A stretch of DNA of 64,000 nucleotides from Halocynthiibacter sp. SDUM655004 (GTDB taxonomy: Bacteria > Pseudomonadota > Alphaproteobacteria > Rhodobacterales > Rhodobacteraceae). Made by a program: the position numbers and the translations under genes. The stretch lies in assembly GCF_026015885.1 (NCBI RefSeq), contig NZ_JAPDUG010000002.1, forward strand, positions 806,001 through 870,000. Direction: 5' to 3'. The notes under the pieces were generated by a model that was given only the letters and a program-made list of their open reading frames with translations, was not told the origin of the DNA and searched no databases. This document shows positions 1 to 9,177 of the stretch, one piece after another (positions within the stretch are counted from its first letter, which is position 1; each line of letters begins with the position of its first letter).

Positions 1-1563
1 GCGACCGTCGAGATAAGGCTTATATGGCCCTGCCTCCGCAAGGTATTCTGCAACCACTTCGGCAAGGTCCGGCCCAAAGTCATAGGCGTTCATTGCGTCG
101 CGGAACATGCTATAGCCATCTCCTCCGCTACGAACAAAGTTATTTGAAACGACGCCATAAGTTTTCTCAGGATCAAGCGGTTCGAAACCGGAGCCCATAT
201 CGATCATCACGTCACTAATCCGGTTCCCAGTTGATTCCGATCCGGTGATTGTGAATTTCATGCCCGAAACCTGTGCAAACCGGCCGTCTTTGGACTCGTC
301 GTCATATTGCAACACGGCATTTTCCAAAGCCTCTTTAAGCACAGCGCCAGTAACCTGGAATGTCGCCAGAGTATTCTGGAATGGAAGCACGGTATAAACC
401 TCTCCCATTGTGACTTCACCGGCATCAATGCTGGCACGGAGACCACCACCGTTAGCAAGAGCAACCTGAATGCCTTGATCCTTCACGCGGGCGAGCATCG
501 CATCGGCAACAAGATTACCCATCTGGCATTCCTGTGTCCGGCAGTTTTCGCGCGCGCCGTCAATCGCTTCTGCGGCTTCTGCAACGACTTTGTTGCGGAT
601 TTCATCAAGAGGTTTCGCCGCTTCCATGATCCGCGCAACAGTGTCGGAATCCTCCGATACGGATGCATCGTTCAGCAACGGCTCGCCCACTGCTTCAACA
701 ATCTCGCCAGCATCGTTGAATGTCACGTTCAGTTCGCCAAGAAACTTGCCGTAGGCATAAGCCGAGACGATTGCCGTATTGCCAACCATTGTCGGATATG
801 GCCCTTCGGCTCGATCATTCGTATTCGACAGCAGCGTATTTGTGTGGCCACCAACAATCACGTCAACGCCAGTGGTTTCGGCGGCAACTTTTTGGTCAAT
901 GTTATAACCGGAGTGCGAGAGAACGATGATCTTGTTCACGCCCTCTTCGGTCAGCTTGTCAACTTCGCCCTGAACGGCGTCAACCGGATCGGTAAAAATC
1001 ACGTTGTCACCAGGGCTTGAAAGCTCAGACGTATCGAGCGGTGTCAGGCCGATGAGGCCGATCTTCTCGCCATTTTTCTCGATCACAGTCGATTTCGGCA
1101 ATTTACCGGCAAGTGCAGGTTCCTGTGAAACATCGGCGTTCGACATCAAAACAGGGAATTCCACCGCATCCATGAATCCGGCCAGAACTTCAGGGCCATC
1201 GTCAAACTCATGGTTGCCGACTGTCATTGCGTCGTAACCGAGTTTGTTCATCATCTCGGCAGCGAGTTTCCCTTTATAATAGGTATAGAACAGCGTGCCT
1301 TGGAATTGGTCGCCGCCATCTACAAGGATGCTGTTGTCCGAACGTGCGCGTGCGTCATTTACGGCAGTTACCAGACGTGCAGAACCACCAAAACATTTTC
1401 CTTCGGTGTTATCCTCAGCGGAGCAGCCGGAATCATATTTGCTGATCGGCTCGAAACGCGCGTGGAAATCGTTGGTATGAAGAATTGTCAGTGAGTAATC
1501 CGCGACTGCTGCACCAGCAGACAAAGCCAGTACGGCGGCGGACGTGAAATATCGGGCAAACAT
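1..1563 (-). CDS. 5'-nucleotidase / UDP-sugar hydrolase family, secreted, partial at window edge
   Basis: Periplasmic metallophosphoesterase that releases phosphate and nucleoside from nucleotides. The ATG at 1563 is followed by a signal peptide of about 21 residues (MFARYFTS..., ending AVA before DYS). The metallophosphoesterase domain shows LHTNDFHAR near residues 28-36 (Asp and His metal ligands), GNHEFDDG near 120 and GGHT near 245. The C-terminal nucleotidase domain shows NGGGLRAS near 388 and SNNFVRSGGDGYS near 480. The frame stays open through all 521 codons to base 1, so the last few residues and the stop lie outside the window. It faces away from the DUF952-pyrD pair. The family is clear; the preferred substrate cannot be read from sequence. 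Confidence 0.93.
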   Translation of the reverse strand, partial: MFARYFTSAAVLALSAGAAVADYSLTILHTNDFHARFEPISKYDSGCSAEDNTEGKCFGGSARLVTAVNDARARSDNSILVDGGDQFQGTLFYTYYKGKLAAEMMNKLGYDAMTVGNHEFDDGPEVLAGFMDAVEFPVLMSNADVSQEPALAGKLPKSTVIEKNGEKIGLIGLTPLDTSELSSPGDNVIFTDPVDAVQGEVDKLTEEGVNKIIVLSHSGYNIDQKVAAETTGVDVIVGGHTNTLLSNTNDRAEGPYPTMVGNTAIVSAYAYGKFLGELNVTFNDAGEIVEAVGEPLLNDASVSEDSDTVARIMEAAKPLDEIRNKVVAEAAEAIDGARENCRTQECQMGNLVADAMLARVKDQGIQVALANGGGLRASIDAGEVTMGEVYTVLPFQNTLATFQVTGAVLKEALENAVLQYDDESKDGRFAQVSGMKFTITGSESTGNRISDVMIDMGSGFEPLDPEKTYGVVSNNFVRSGGDGYSMFRDAMNAYDFGPDLAEVVAEYLAEAGPYKPYLDGR

Positions 1564-1648
1564 CTAAACACTCCCATTGTTGTTTTATTAAAGCAGCTTG
1601 GAGAAATTCGACCAAAGAGTCAAAGGTTCCGCGCTCTGGAGATAGAGT

Positions 1649-1669
1649 TCATTTGTAATGCTCAAATGA
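1649..1669. repeat. Inverted repeat TCATTTG-N7-CAAATGA in divergent promoter region
   Basis: A perfect 7-bp inverted repeat with a 7-nt spacer lies between the divergent 5'-nucleotidase (start 1563) and DUF952-pyrD (start 1716). It could be an operator or a weak hairpin in the leader. No regulator can be assigned. Confidence 0.35.
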
Positions 1670-1715
1670 CGTGCGGGGCTTGACCATATCTTTGGCAGAG
1701 GGCAAACCCTTCGCT

Positions 1716-2054
1716 ATGCTGATTTACAAAGTTTTCCGCGTTCGAGAATGGAACGCACTTGCCGGTAGCGGCGAAACAGTGGGCGCGCCGATTGACCGCT
1801 CTGATGGGTTTATTCACTTCTCTACTGCCGAGCAGCTCCGCGAAACCGTTGCCAAGCATTTTGCCGATATTCCCGGCCTCGTCCTTGCGGCCGTAGACAC
1901 TGAATCTTTAGGTGATGACCTGAAGTGGGAAGTGAGCCGAGGTGGAGACAAATTCCCCCATCTTTATCGTAAGCTGAAACTCTCTGAAGTCGTCCACCAT
2001 GCGCCCTTAAAAGAGCTGGATGGCGTACATCTTTTTCCGGATGAGATCCCATGA
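1716..2054 (+). CDS. DUF952 family protein
   Basis: Protein of 112 residues matching the DUF952 family: it starts MLIYKVFR and carries a central [11 protein letters not shown] segment, typical of this small alpha/beta fold related to ADP-ribosyltransferase/glutathione-transferase-like folds. Its biochemical role is unknown. The ATG at 1716 was preferred over one 45 bp upstream because the family begins at this residue and AGAGGG lies upstream. Its stop overlaps the pyrD start by 4 bases (ATGA), so the two are probably translationally coupled. Confidence 0.85.
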   Translation: MLIYKVFRVREWNALAGSGETVGAPIDRSDGFIHFSTAEQLRETVAKHFADIPGLVLAAVDTESLGDDLKWEVSRGGDKFPHLYRKLKLSEVVHHAPLKELDGVHLFPDEIP

Positions 2055-3112
2055 ACATACTTGAGCGCGTCGGGCTTAAAGCCCTTCACTCCTTTGATCC
2101 CGAAACGGCTCATGGCCTTACCATTACGGCGCTCAAAAAAGGACTGGTTCCACTTCCCGGTGCCCCCGTTGGAGGAACGCGCCTCGCAACAAATCTTTGC
2201 GGTATGGAAATGGCTAACCCGATTGGCCTCGCGGCGGGTTTTGATAAAAACGCTGAGGTGGTCAACGCGTTATCGAAAGCTGGTTTCGGTTTCATCGAAG
2301 TCGGCGCCGCGACCCCGCGCGCCCAAGCTGGCAATCCAAAGCCACGGCTATTTCGGTTGACGGAACAGAAAGCGGTTATCAACCGTTTTGGCTTCAACAA
2401 CCAAGGCCAAGATGCGATCGCTGAACGGCTTGCCGCGGCCCGCCCGATAACGCCGGTTGGCATCAACCTTGGCGCGAACAAAGACAGTGAAAACCGTGCG
2501 GATGATTTTGCTCAGGTGATGCGGGCATGTGGACCACATGTGGATTTTGCTACCGTGAACGTTTCTTCACCGAACACAGAGAAGTTGCGCGACCTTCAAG
2601 GGGCAGAGGCGCTGAATAGCCTTTTAAGCGGTGTCATTGCGGCGCGCGGCGAACACGCCCCGAATGCAAAAGTCCTACTCAAAATTGCTCCTGACCTTAG
2701 TGAAAGCGAGCTCCAAGAAATCGCTGAGGTTGCGAAATCTGTTGGGATCGATGCTATCATCGCAACCAACACAACACTGTCGCGCGACGGTATTCCAAGC
2801 AAGTGGCAGGATGAAGCCGGCGGATTATCTGGCGCGCCGCTGTTTGAAAAAAGCACGCGTATTCTCGCTCAACTCTCCAAGATCACTAACGGTGAAATTC
2901 CACTCGTTGGTGTTGGTGGGATATCGTCCGCTCAAGACGCTTTCGCAAAAATCCAAGCGGGCGGCTCGGCAGTGCAACTATACTCCGCGTTGGTTTATCA
3001 AGGATTTTCGCTCGTATCCGATATTGCCAAGGGACTTGAACAACTTCTTGAACAGAACGGATTTGCGACCGTTGCGGATGCAATTGGCAGCAATCGGGAT
3101 GCTTGGCTTTAA
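2051..3112 (+). CDS. pyrD: Dihydroorotate dehydrogenase (quinone), class 2
   Basis: Fourth step of pyrimidine synthesis: oxidises dihydroorotate to orotate with FMN and passes electrons to the quinone pool at the inner face of the membrane. At 353 residues it has the usual class 2 length, with the N-terminal helical extension that docks on the membrane. Visible motifs are [11 protein letters not shown] (FMN binding), NRFGFNNQG (class 2 signature) and NVSSPNT with the catalytic serine, plus GVGGISS near the C-terminus. It is coupled to DUF952 by a 4-base overlap. Its stop overlaps the stop of the convergent MATE gene by 4 bases, leaving no room for a terminator between them. Confidence 0.97.
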   Translation: MNILERVGLKALHSFDPETAHGLTITALKKGLVPLPGAPVGGTRLATNLCGMEMANPIGLAAGFDKNAEVVNALSKAGFGFIEVGAATPRAQAGNPKPRLFRLTEQKAVINRFGFNNQGQDAIAERLAAARPITPVGINLGANKDSENRADDFAQVMRACGPHVDFATVNVSSPNTEKLRDLQGAEALNSLLSGVIAARGEHAPNAKVLLKIAPDLSESELQEIAEVAKSVGIDAIIATNTTLSRDGIPSKWQDEAGGLSGAPLFEKSTRILAQLSKITNGEIPLVGVGGISSAQDAFAKIQAGGSAVQLYSALVYQGFSLVSDIAKGLEQLLEQNGFATVADAIGSNRDAWL

Positions 3113-4434
3113 GCAGCTTCTTCCGCTCCGCGCTCTAGAGCGGGATAACGCGTGGCCAATGTAAGCGCGCGGGCAACAAAAGATATCAAGAGCGACATCC
3201 AGAGCCCGTGGTTCCCAAAGACTGGCACAAGGATCGCCGCGGCGAGCACATAAACAATCGCTGACTGAAACATCTTGTTGCGCATGTCGCGTGTACGGGT
3301 CGCGCCAATAAATACGCCATCCAAAATCCAAGACCCAAGGCCGGTTAGCGGCGCGAGGATCATATAGATCAGATAAACCCGCGCTTCGGCACGGACAGGT
3401 TCCGCCGTCGTCATTAGGTCGATGAATGTTGTCCCGAAAATGGCAAAGGCGAGTGTTAGAAGTACGCAAACCGCAAATGACCACCCCGAACATAAAACGA
3501 CCGCACGACGCAAATTCGCCCGCGATTTTGCACCCAGCGCTTGCGCCACAAGCGCCTCTACCGCGAAGGCAAACCCGTCCAGCGCATAGGCCGTAACCAT
3601 AAGAAACTGCATCAAGATTTGATTTGCGGCGAGCGGCACATCTCCGAGTCCGGCCGCGAAGAACATAAATGATAGAAACACCATCTGGAGGAGAACAGAA
3701 CGGATCATGATGTCTATGTTGACGCTCATCATCCGCTTGAGTTTCTGCGGGTCGAATATATTGGATTTGGTGCGCCACGCCGTCCCTTTGAAGCCAGCGC
3801 GACAAAACCAAAGCGCAAGAGCACAGCCGCTCCACTCCGCGATGAAGGTTGCGAAGGCAACGCCCTGAACACCCCAGTCAAATCCAAGGACAAATACGAA
3901 ATCGAGAACAATATTCAGCCCGTTCATAACGACCTGAATGGCCAAAACCGCACGTGTGCGCTCTGCCGCAATCAGCCATCCGGTAAGCCCATAAAGAGCA
4001 ATCATTGCTGGCGCCGAGAAAACCCGTATCTGCATATACTCCCGAGCGAGGCTTTCGACCTCGGGCGATGCCGGAGAAACAAGGAACGCCCCCGCAAAAA
4101 GTGGCATCTGGAACAGGATAATCACAACGCCCGCAGTCAAAGCGATAAGAAGCGCACGAATTAGGATCGCGACTGTTTCCTCGGTATCCTTTGCCCCCAT
4201 AGCCTGTCCGGCCAAGCCGGTTGTTCCCATGCGCAGGAACCCGAAAATCCAATAGATCGCCGTCAGGATAACTGCGCCGATCCCCACAGCACCGATCGGG
4301 GCGGCTTCGCCCATTTGGCCAACAACACCCGTATCGACGATGCCGAGCAACGGTACAGTGGCATTCGAGATAACAATCGGAATTGAAATATTCAGAACAC
4401 GGCGATGCGTGATCTCTGGAGTGGCTTCATTCAT
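3109..4434 (-). CDS. MATE family efflux transporter (DinF-like)
   Basis: Multidrug and toxic compound extrusion family antiporter of 441 residues with about twelve hydrophobic segments. The N-terminal part ([22 protein letters not shown], then [13 protein letters not shown]) matches the DinF-like branch. Such carriers export organic cations or other small molecules using a proton or sodium gradient; the substrate here is unknown. The gene starts inside the last codons of the upstream thioesterase (8-base overlap), and two thioesterases precede it in the same transcript. The C-terminus ([10 protein letters not shown]) is cytoplasmic. Confidence 0.9.
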   Translation of the reverse strand: MNEATPEITHRRVLNISIPIVISNATVPLLGIVDTGVVGQMGEAAPIGAVGIGAVILTAIYWIFGFLRMGTTGLAGQAMGAKDTEETVAILIRALLIALTAGVVIILFQMPLFAGAFLVSPASPEVESLAREYMQIRVFSAPAMIALYGLTGWLIAAERTRAVLAIQVVMNGLNIVLDFVFVLGFDWGVQGVAFATFIAEWSGCALALWFCRAGFKGTAWRTKSNIFDPQKLKRMMSVNIDIMIRSVLLQMVFLSFMFFAAGLGDVPLAANQILMQFLMVTAYALDGFAFAVEALVAQALGAKSRANLRRAVVLCSGWSFAVCVLLTLAFAIFGTTFIDLMTTAEPVRAEARVYLIYMILAPLTGLGSWILDGVFIGATRTRDMRNKMFQSAIVYVLAAAILVPVFGNHGLWMSLLISFVARALTLATRYPALERGAEEAA

Positions 4435-4936
4435 CGCGGGCTGGCATCAAAAAGTGTCCTGTAGCCTGAGCGAAAAGACGCGCGCGATTATCTTGCCATG
4501 CTTCGACATGAACACTCGCATATCGCCGCCCAGAGCGGTTAACCCGCGCGCGCGCATAAGCATCGCGCGGCAATCCGGTGCGTAGATAATCAACCGTGAA
4601 ATCAATCGTTTTCGGCATACGTGGCAAGCGTTCGGGCGTTACCTTTGTGGGATCGATTTTACCACTTTCGATATCATCCCAAATGTAAGACCACGACAGA
4701 CCAATAATCGCCGTCACTTCAAGGAATCCAGCGGTCGCCCCACCATGCAGCGCAGGCAGAAGCGGATTGCCAATCAATTTCTCGGAATAGGGCAGAATAG
4801 CCGTAAGCTCGTCTCCGCGCCGATCAAACTCGACGCCGAGAAACTGGATAAAGGGCAAACCTTTGACCAAAGCGCCAAGGGCTGCGTCACGCCGCTGCTT
4901 AACGACTTGAACTGGTTCTGGTGCGGGGCGTCTCAT
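4427..4936 (-). CDS. PaaI-type hotdog thioesterase
   Basis: Probable acyl-CoA thioesterase of 169 residues with the single hotdog fold. The motif LLPALHGGATAGFLE (residues about 58-72) corresponds to the HGG segment that closes the active site in PaaI-like enzymes; TVDYLRTGLPRDAYARARV is the typical later strand. It overlaps the next thioesterase upstream by 4 bases (ATGA) and the downstream MATE gene by 8. The two tandem thioesterases differ clearly in sequence, so they may form a heteromer or act on different acyl-CoAs. The substrate is not known. Confidence 0.85.
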   Translation of the reverse strand: MRRPAPEPVQVVKQRRDAALGALVKGLPFIQFLGVEFDRRGDELTAILPYSEKLIGNPLLPALHGGATAGFLEVTAIIGLSWSYIWDDIESGKIDPTKVTPERLPRMPKTIDFTVDYLRTGLPRDAYARARVNRSGRRYASVHVEAWQDNRARLFAQATGHFLMPARDE

Positions 4937-5370
4937 GATTTGCCCTCCTTCGCGCGCTCAACGGTAAAGGCGCCGGTTGCTGCCGCCACCGGATTGGCGT
5001 CGTCATCGTCAAAAGCTGTTGCGCGTACAAAAGCAACATTGCGTGTCACATGATAGCACTCCGCGCGCGTTTTGATCCGCTGTCCGGGTGTGGCGCTGCG
5101 CATATAGTCGATCCTGAGATCAATTGTTGCCGTCGCAATCGCCATAGTCGGATGCGACATCACAGCTGCCCCACTACATGTATCCATGAGCGCAGAAACC
5201 GCTCCCCCATGAATAACTCCAGTTGAGGGGTCGCCCACCATTCGCTCGTCATACGGCATCGAAATCACAGCGACTCCGTCGTCAATCGCTTCAAGTCTCA
5301 AGTCCAGCGCCTTTGCATATGGAATGGCCTCAATAAATTGGCGAGCGAGGTTTTGGCGATCTTGATCCAT
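4933..5370 (-). CDS. PaaI-type hotdog thioesterase
   Basis: Second hotdog-fold thioesterase, 145 residues. It shows VIHGGAVSALMDTCSGAAV (residues about 54-72), the PaaI-family active-site loop, and IDLRIDYMRSATPGQRI. The frame stays open much further upstream, but the ATG at 5370 is the likely start: it has AGAGGGACCACC directly before it and fits the family length, and the longer reading would run through the promoter region of the divergent MerR gene. It is the first gene of a three-gene minus-strand unit with the second thioesterase and the MATE carrier. Confidence 0.87.
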   Translation of the reverse strand: MDQDRQNLARQFIEAIPYAKALDLRLEAIDDGVAVISMPYDERMVGDPSTGVIHGGAVSALMDTCSGAAVMSHPTMAIATATIDLRIDYMRSATPGQRIKTRAECYHVTRNVAFVRATAFDDDDANPVAAATGAFTVERAKEGKS

Positions 5371-5503
5371 GGTGGTCCCTCTCTTGCATGCCAGCAGGGT
5401 GCAGCAGGCGTTTTGATCAGCAAACATTTTTTTCGACGGCGTCACAACCCTTTGATTGAACCTATTCGCAGATATGCATAAGCTCCAAATCAGGAGAACC
5501 AAT

Positions 5504-5872
5504 ATGTCAGAAACACGCCTCAGTTTTAAAGAGATGTGCGCGAAATTCGATGTCACGCCGCGAACCCTGCGGTATTACGAGTACATTGAATTGCTGCAGC
5601 CAGAAAAAGAGGGCCGCAGCCGTTTCTACACGCCACGCGAAGTTGCGCGGATGGTTCTTATTCTTCGCGGCCGACGTTTTGGCTTCAGTCTTGAAGAAAT
5701 CCGGCAATGGCTGCAGATCTACGAAGAAAAGGGCACGCGCCCGCAGCTTGAAGCATGGATCGACATGGCAGATCGGCAACTCGTTGAACTGCGTAAGCAG
5801 ATGGACGAGCTGGCTGAGTCGATCGAAGACCTTGAAAAGCTCCGCGAGGACGCTGCCAAGATCATAAAGTAG
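5504..5872 (+). CDS. MerR family transcriptional regulator
   Basis: DNA-binding regulator of 122 residues. The N-terminal winged helix-turn-helix ([19 protein letters not shown], residues about 8-26) is followed by the RFYTPREVARM wing and a C-terminal coiled coil (residues about 80-120) for dimerisation. There is no cysteine cluster, so it is not a metal sensor of the MerR/CueR type; it resembles the MerR regulators of acyl-CoA catabolism. The ATG at 5504 has AGGAG at 5492-5496. It is divergent from the thioesterases and followed by a second MerR gene about 55% alike by eye. Confidence 0.88.
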   Translation: MSETRLSFKEMCAKFDVTPRTLRYYEYIELLQPEKEGRSRFYTPREVARMVLILRGRRFGFSLEEIRQWLQIYEEKGTRPQLEAWIDMADRQLVELRKQMDELAESIEDLEKLREDAAKIIK

Positions 5873-5988
5873 CAGTTTTCGCCGCGTCCACTGCCAGCCT
5901 ACGCCCAAATTTCGCGAACTTTTATTGCGTATGACCTAGCGTCACCTTTCTTGACCTTTCGTCAACTTGAAAATGACGCAGCGTTCCG

Positions 5989-6019
5989 TTTACGTCAACG
6001 TCAACTTTCCTTGTAAAGT
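5989..6019 (+). promoter_or_regulatory. Predicted MerR-type promoter/operator upstream of second merR gene
   Basis: TTTACG (5989-5994) and TAAAGT (6014-6019) are separated by exactly 19 bp, the long spacing typical of MerR-controlled promoters. Nested in this stretch is the repeated ACGTCAACGTCAA. A second inverted repeat, TTGAC-N5-GTCAA, lies just upstream at 5951-5965. This suggests autoregulation and control of the downstream acyl-CoA degradation operon. From memory it resembles the operators of the MerR-family LiuR regulator of branched-chain/acyl-CoA catabolism; this is inference. Confidence 0.45.
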
Positions 6020-6069
6020 AGCAGGAAGGCAAACACACTCAATTCGTATTCAAAAAGGAGAGCACCACA

Positions 6070-6462
6070 ATGTCTAAAGTGATGACCATTCGCGAAATGT
6101 GTGACGCCTTTGATGTGACCCCACGCACATTGCGATTCTACGAAGCCAAGGAACTGTTGTTTCCGATCCGAGAAGGGCAACGCCGCTTGTTCACCAAGCG
6201 TGATCGCGCCCGCCTCAAGCTGATCTTGCAAGGCAAACGCTTTGGATTCAGCCTCGAAGACATCCGCCAGTTGCTTGATTTGTACGACATGGGGGATCAG
6301 CAATTTACCCAGCTAAACCGCACATACGAACTCGCTCAGGAGCGCCTTGCTGACATGATCAGCCAACGCGACGAGCTTACCGGTGCAATCGAAGATTTAC
6401 GGCAGCAACTAAAGTGGGGCGAAGAGCGCCTCGCAGAGCTTAAACGGCACGCCGCCGAATAA
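6070..6462 (+). CDS. MerR family transcriptional regulator, probable controller of the acyl-CoA operon
   Basis: Regulator of 130 residues with [26 protein letters not shown] (helix-turn-helix), [16 protein letters not shown] (wing) and a long C-terminal coiled coil (about residues 78-128). It lacks metal-binding cysteines. AAAAAGGAG precedes the ATG. The acyl-CoA dehydrogenase starts 13 bp after its stop, so it heads the operon, which supports a role in fatty-acid or branched-chain acyl-CoA catabolism. The effector is probably an acyl-CoA or related metabolite (inference). It is a close paralogue of the MerR protein encoded at 5504-5872. Confidence 0.88.
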   Translation: MSKVMTIREMCDAFDVTPRTLRFYEAKELLFPIREGQRRLFTKRDRARLKLILQGKRFGFSLEDIRQLLDLYDMGDQQFTQLNRTYELAQERLADMISQRDELTGAIEDLRQQLKWGEERLAELKRHAAE

Positions 6463-6475
6463 GGGAGACTACGAA

Positions 6476-8254
6476 ATGCCCACATACACAGCCCCAATCC
6501 AGGATATGAACTTTGTCCTCCACGAAGTTCTCAAAGTCAGCGAAAGCAACATCCCGGGGTATGACGAGCTTGAATCAGACCTCACCAACGCCGTGCTTGA
6601 AGAAGCGGGCAAAATCGCAAGCGATGTGCTTGCACCGCTGAATGCAGTTGGTGACACTGAAGGCTGCCGTCTTGAAAACGGTGTTGTGTATACGCCGACC
6701 GGCTTCAAAGAAGCTTTCGAACAACTCAAGGAAGGCGGTTGGACCGCGCTTGATTGCGATCCGGAATATGGCGGCCAAGGCATGCCTTATATCCTCGGCA
6801 CAGCAGTGGGTGAAATCTTCGTTTCCTCGAACATGGCGTTTAACATGTACGCTGGCCTGACACACGGCGCATATTCTGCGATCCACGCACACGGTACAGA
6901 CGAGCAGAAACAAACCTACTTGCCCAAGATGGTGAGCTGCGACTGGACCGGCACGATGAACCTGACAGAGCCACATTGCGGCACCGATCTGGGTCTCATG
7001 CGCACCAAAGCAGAGCCACAGGACGACGGCAGCTACAAGATCACTGGCCAAAAAATCTTTATCTCGGCAGGTGACCACGACATGAGTGAGAACATCATTC
7101 ATCTCGTTCTGGCCAAAATCCCTGGTGGCCCCGAAGGTGTTAAAGGCATCTCGCTCTTTATCGTACCGAAATTCATCGTGAACGAGGATGGCTCGCTTGG
7201 CGATCGTAACAGCCTCTCGGTTGGTAAAATCGAAGAGAAAATGGGCATCCACGGCAACTCGACCTGTGTGATGGATTACGACGGCGCAACCGGATACCTG
7301 CTTGGCGACATGCACAAAGGTATGCGCGCAATGTTCACCATGATGAACGAAGCACGACTTGGCGTTGGGCTCCAAGGCTATGCACAAGCCGCAGTCGCTT
7401 ATGAAAATGCGCTTGCTTATGCGAAGGACCGTTTGCAGGGCCGCGACGTGACTGGAACGAAAAATCCGGATGGCCCTGCTGATCCACTGATCGTACACCC
7501 AGACATCCGCCGCAACTTGATGGACCAGAAGTCTTTTGTTGAAGGCGCACGCGCATTTGTTCTTTGGGGTTCATCTCTCATCGACCAAGGGCACAAGCTT
7601 AACGACAAAGACGCCGAAGGCCTCGTAAGCCTGATGATCCCTGTGATCAAAGGGTTCCTCACCGATAAGGGCTTTGAGAATGCTGTAAACGCACAACAAG
7701 TCTATGGCGGCCATGGCTATATCGAAGAATGGGGCATGTCTCAGTTTGCCCGCGATGCGCGGATCACCATGATCTACGAAGGTGCAAACGGCGTTCAGGC
7801 GCTTGACCTTGTGGGCCGTAAACTCGCGACAGATGGCGGCAAGCATGTCATGGCCTTCTTTGAAATGGTGAAAGCTTTCCTCAAGGAAAATGCCGAGCAC
7901 CCCGCCCTTAAGGATGATTTCATCCCGCAACTCAAGCAAGCGTCCAAAGACCTTCAAGCCGCTGGCATGTTCTTTATGCAAAACGGGATGAAGAACCCGA
8001 ATGATGCGCTCTCTGGGTCTTATGACTTCATGCATATGTTCGGCCATGTTTGCCTCGGCCTGATGTGGGCGCGTATGGCAAAGGCTGCGCATGACGCACT
8101 TGAGGGTGGCGCTTCCAACAAAGAGTTCTACACTGCGAAAATCGCAACCGGTCGCTACTACATGGCGCGGCAACTGCCCGCCACTCGTCTGCACCTTGCC
8201 CGCATTGAAACCGGTGGAGATCCGGTCATGGCTTTGGACGCAGAGGAGTTTTAG
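6476..8254 (+). CDS. Acyl-CoA dehydrogenase, large form (DmdC/FadE-like)
   Basis: FAD-dependent first step of beta-oxidation, making an enoyl-CoA. At 592 residues it belongs to the large family with an additional C-terminal helical domain, which includes 3-methylmercaptopropionyl-CoA dehydrogenase DmdC of the DMSP demethylation pathway. Visible: [18 protein letters not shown] (flavin region, about 161-178), the [15 protein letters not shown] strand, and [15 protein letters not shown] near residue 434, where the glutamate is the predicted catalytic base. Roseobacters carry several paralogues, and sequence alone does not show whether this one handles fatty acyl-CoA or methylmercaptopropionyl-CoA. 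It is the first enzyme gene of the operon. Confidence 0.92.
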   Translation: MPTYTAPIQDMNFVLHEVLKVSESNIPGYDELESDLTNAVLEEAGKIASDVLAPLNAVGDTEGCRLENGVVYTPTGFKEAFEQLKEGGWTALDCDPEYGGQGMPYILGTAVGEIFVSSNMAFNMYAGLTHGAYSAIHAHGTDEQKQTYLPKMVSCDWTGTMNLTEPHCGTDLGLMRTKAEPQDDGSYKITGQKIFISAGDHDMSENIIHLVLAKIPGGPEGVKGISLFIVPKFIVNEDGSLGDRNSLSVGKIEEKMGIHGNSTCVMDYDGATGYLLGDMHKGMRAMFTMMNEARLGVGLQGYAQAAVAYENALAYAKDRLQGRDVTGTKNPDGPADPLIVHPDIRRNLMDQKSFVEGARAFVLWGSSLIDQGHKLNDKDAEGLVSLMIPVIKGFLTDKGFENAVNAQQVYGGHGYIEEWGMSQFARDARITMIYEGANGVQALDLVGRKLATDGGKHVMAFFEMVKAFLKENAEHPALKDDFIPQLKQASKDLQAAGMFFMQNGMKNPNDALSGSYDFMHMFGHVCLGLMWARMAKAAHDALEGGASNKEFYTAKIATGRYYMARQLPATRLHLARIETGGDPVMALDAEEF

Positions 8255-8276
8255 ACCGAAATTTTCGGAGGATCTC

Positions 8277-8489
8277 ATGCCCAAACGCTTTCGCCTGACA
8301 CGTCGCTTTCCCTGCGCAATGACCGAGGATGGTTATCGCCGCCTCAAAAGGTTCGCAGCGGAGGCTGGATTAGACGAAGGCGAGGCACTGAGCTTCTTGT
8401 TCGAGAATTTCACCTCGGTCATCGACGAGGACAACCTGACGCATCGGCTGCGGCTGTTCAACTCGGAGCTTGACGCGCGGAAGCGTTAG
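8277..8489 (+). CDS. Small basic protein of 70 residues in the acyl-CoA operon
   Basis: Small protein starting MPKRFRLTRRFPCAMTEDGYRR, with a helical middle (RLKRFAAEAGLDEGEALSFLFENF) and a charged C-terminus (NSELDARKR). The start is the ATG at 8277 with a strong GGAGG 7 bases upstream; the frame is open further back inside the dehydrogenase gene, but that part has no coding character. It sits 22 bp after the acyl-CoA dehydrogenase and before the glutathione transferase, in the same direction. I do not recognise a domain. The basic start and helix pattern would suit a small DNA- or protein-binding factor, but the function is unknown. Confidence 0.75.
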   Translation: MPKRFRLTRRFPCAMTEDGYRRLKRFAAEAGLDEGEALSFLFENFTSVIDEDNLTHRLRLFNSELDARKR

Positions 8490-8526
8490 GTTGCCTCGAC
8501 GACATATGACTAAAGGATAAGAAAAA

Positions 8527-9162
8527 ATGACCATCCAACTCTATTGTTTCGGTGAAAGCGGACACTCCTATAAAGCGGCACTCGCACTCGAGTTGTCTGG
8601 CCTAGAATGGGAGCCGAAATACGTTGATTTTTTCAACGGAGAGGCGCGCAGCCCAGAATACCTCAAAATCAATGCAATGGGGGAGTGCCCCGCAATCGTG
8701 GATGGCGATCTCTCGCTTTCTCAATCCGGCGTCATCATTGATTATATAACAGAAAAAACAGGAAAATTCGGCGGCAAGACGCCCGAAGAGAAACGCGAAG
8801 TTCTCCGCTGGGTTCTATGGGACAACCATAAACTTAGTGCGCAGCTTGGCCCGCTGCGTTTCATGATGAACTTCCTACCAGAAGAGAAGCGCAACCCTGA
8901 GGTGATCGCGTTCCTAACCGGCCGCACCCAAGCCGCGTTGAAAACGTTGGAATCAGCCCTTGAAGGCAAAGACTGGCTGGTTGGCGACGAAATCACAGCT
9001 GCTGACTTGAGCTGCTGTAGCTATCTCTTCTATCCCGAGCCGTTCGGTTTTACCCGCTCGGATTGGCCAAACATTGACACCTGGCTCGCTCGTATCGAGG
9101 CGCTGCCCGGCTACAAAATCCCTTACGATCTAATGCCCGGTTCGCCGGCAGATCGTGCCTAA
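8527..9162 (+). CDS. Glutathione S-transferase family protein
   Basis: Protein of 211 residues with the two-domain glutathione transferase architecture. The N-terminal thioredoxin-like domain holds a serine-rich start (FGESGHSYKAA, possible catalytic Ser) and MGECPAIVDGDLSLSQSGVIIDYI, with the cis-proline and the SQS glutathione-binding pair. The helical C-terminal domain follows from about residue 85. It probably conjugates or reduces an electrophilic intermediate with glutathione. Its position between acyl-CoA dehydrogenase and thiolase is unusual for a plain fatty-acid operon and suggests removal of a reactive by-product (inference). Confidence 0.9.
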   Translation: MTIQLYCFGESGHSYKAALALELSGLEWEPKYVDFFNGEARSPEYLKINAMGECPAIVDGDLSLSQSGVIIDYITEKTGKFGGKTPEEKREVLRWVLWDNHKLSAQLGPLRFMMNFLPEEKRNPEVIAFLTGRTQAALKTLESALEGKDWLVGDEITAADLSCCSYLFYPEPFGFTRSDWPNIDTWLARIEALPGYKIPYDLMPGSPADRA

Positions 9163-9177
9163 GAAAAGGACAAACCC

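Noticed and set aside
307-1020. A 237-codon open frame opposite the 5'-nucleotidase
   Set aside because: It is antisense to a clear gene with full family motifs, and its own translation shows no domain or ribosome-binding site.
2978-3835. A 285-codon frame on the minus strand inside the MATE gene
   Set aside because: It is another frame of the MATE coding sequence, rich in Cys, Arg and Trp, without a fold pattern.
6575-7498. A 307-codon minus-strand frame within the acyl-CoA dehydrogenase gene
   Set aside because: It is a shadow of a strongly supported gene; the high Cys and His content is typical of antisense reading.
6476-8254. Naming the acyl-CoA dehydrogenase dmdC
   Set aside because: Roseobacters carry several similar paralogues; neighbouring DMSP genes dmdA, dmdB and dmdD are absent from this window.
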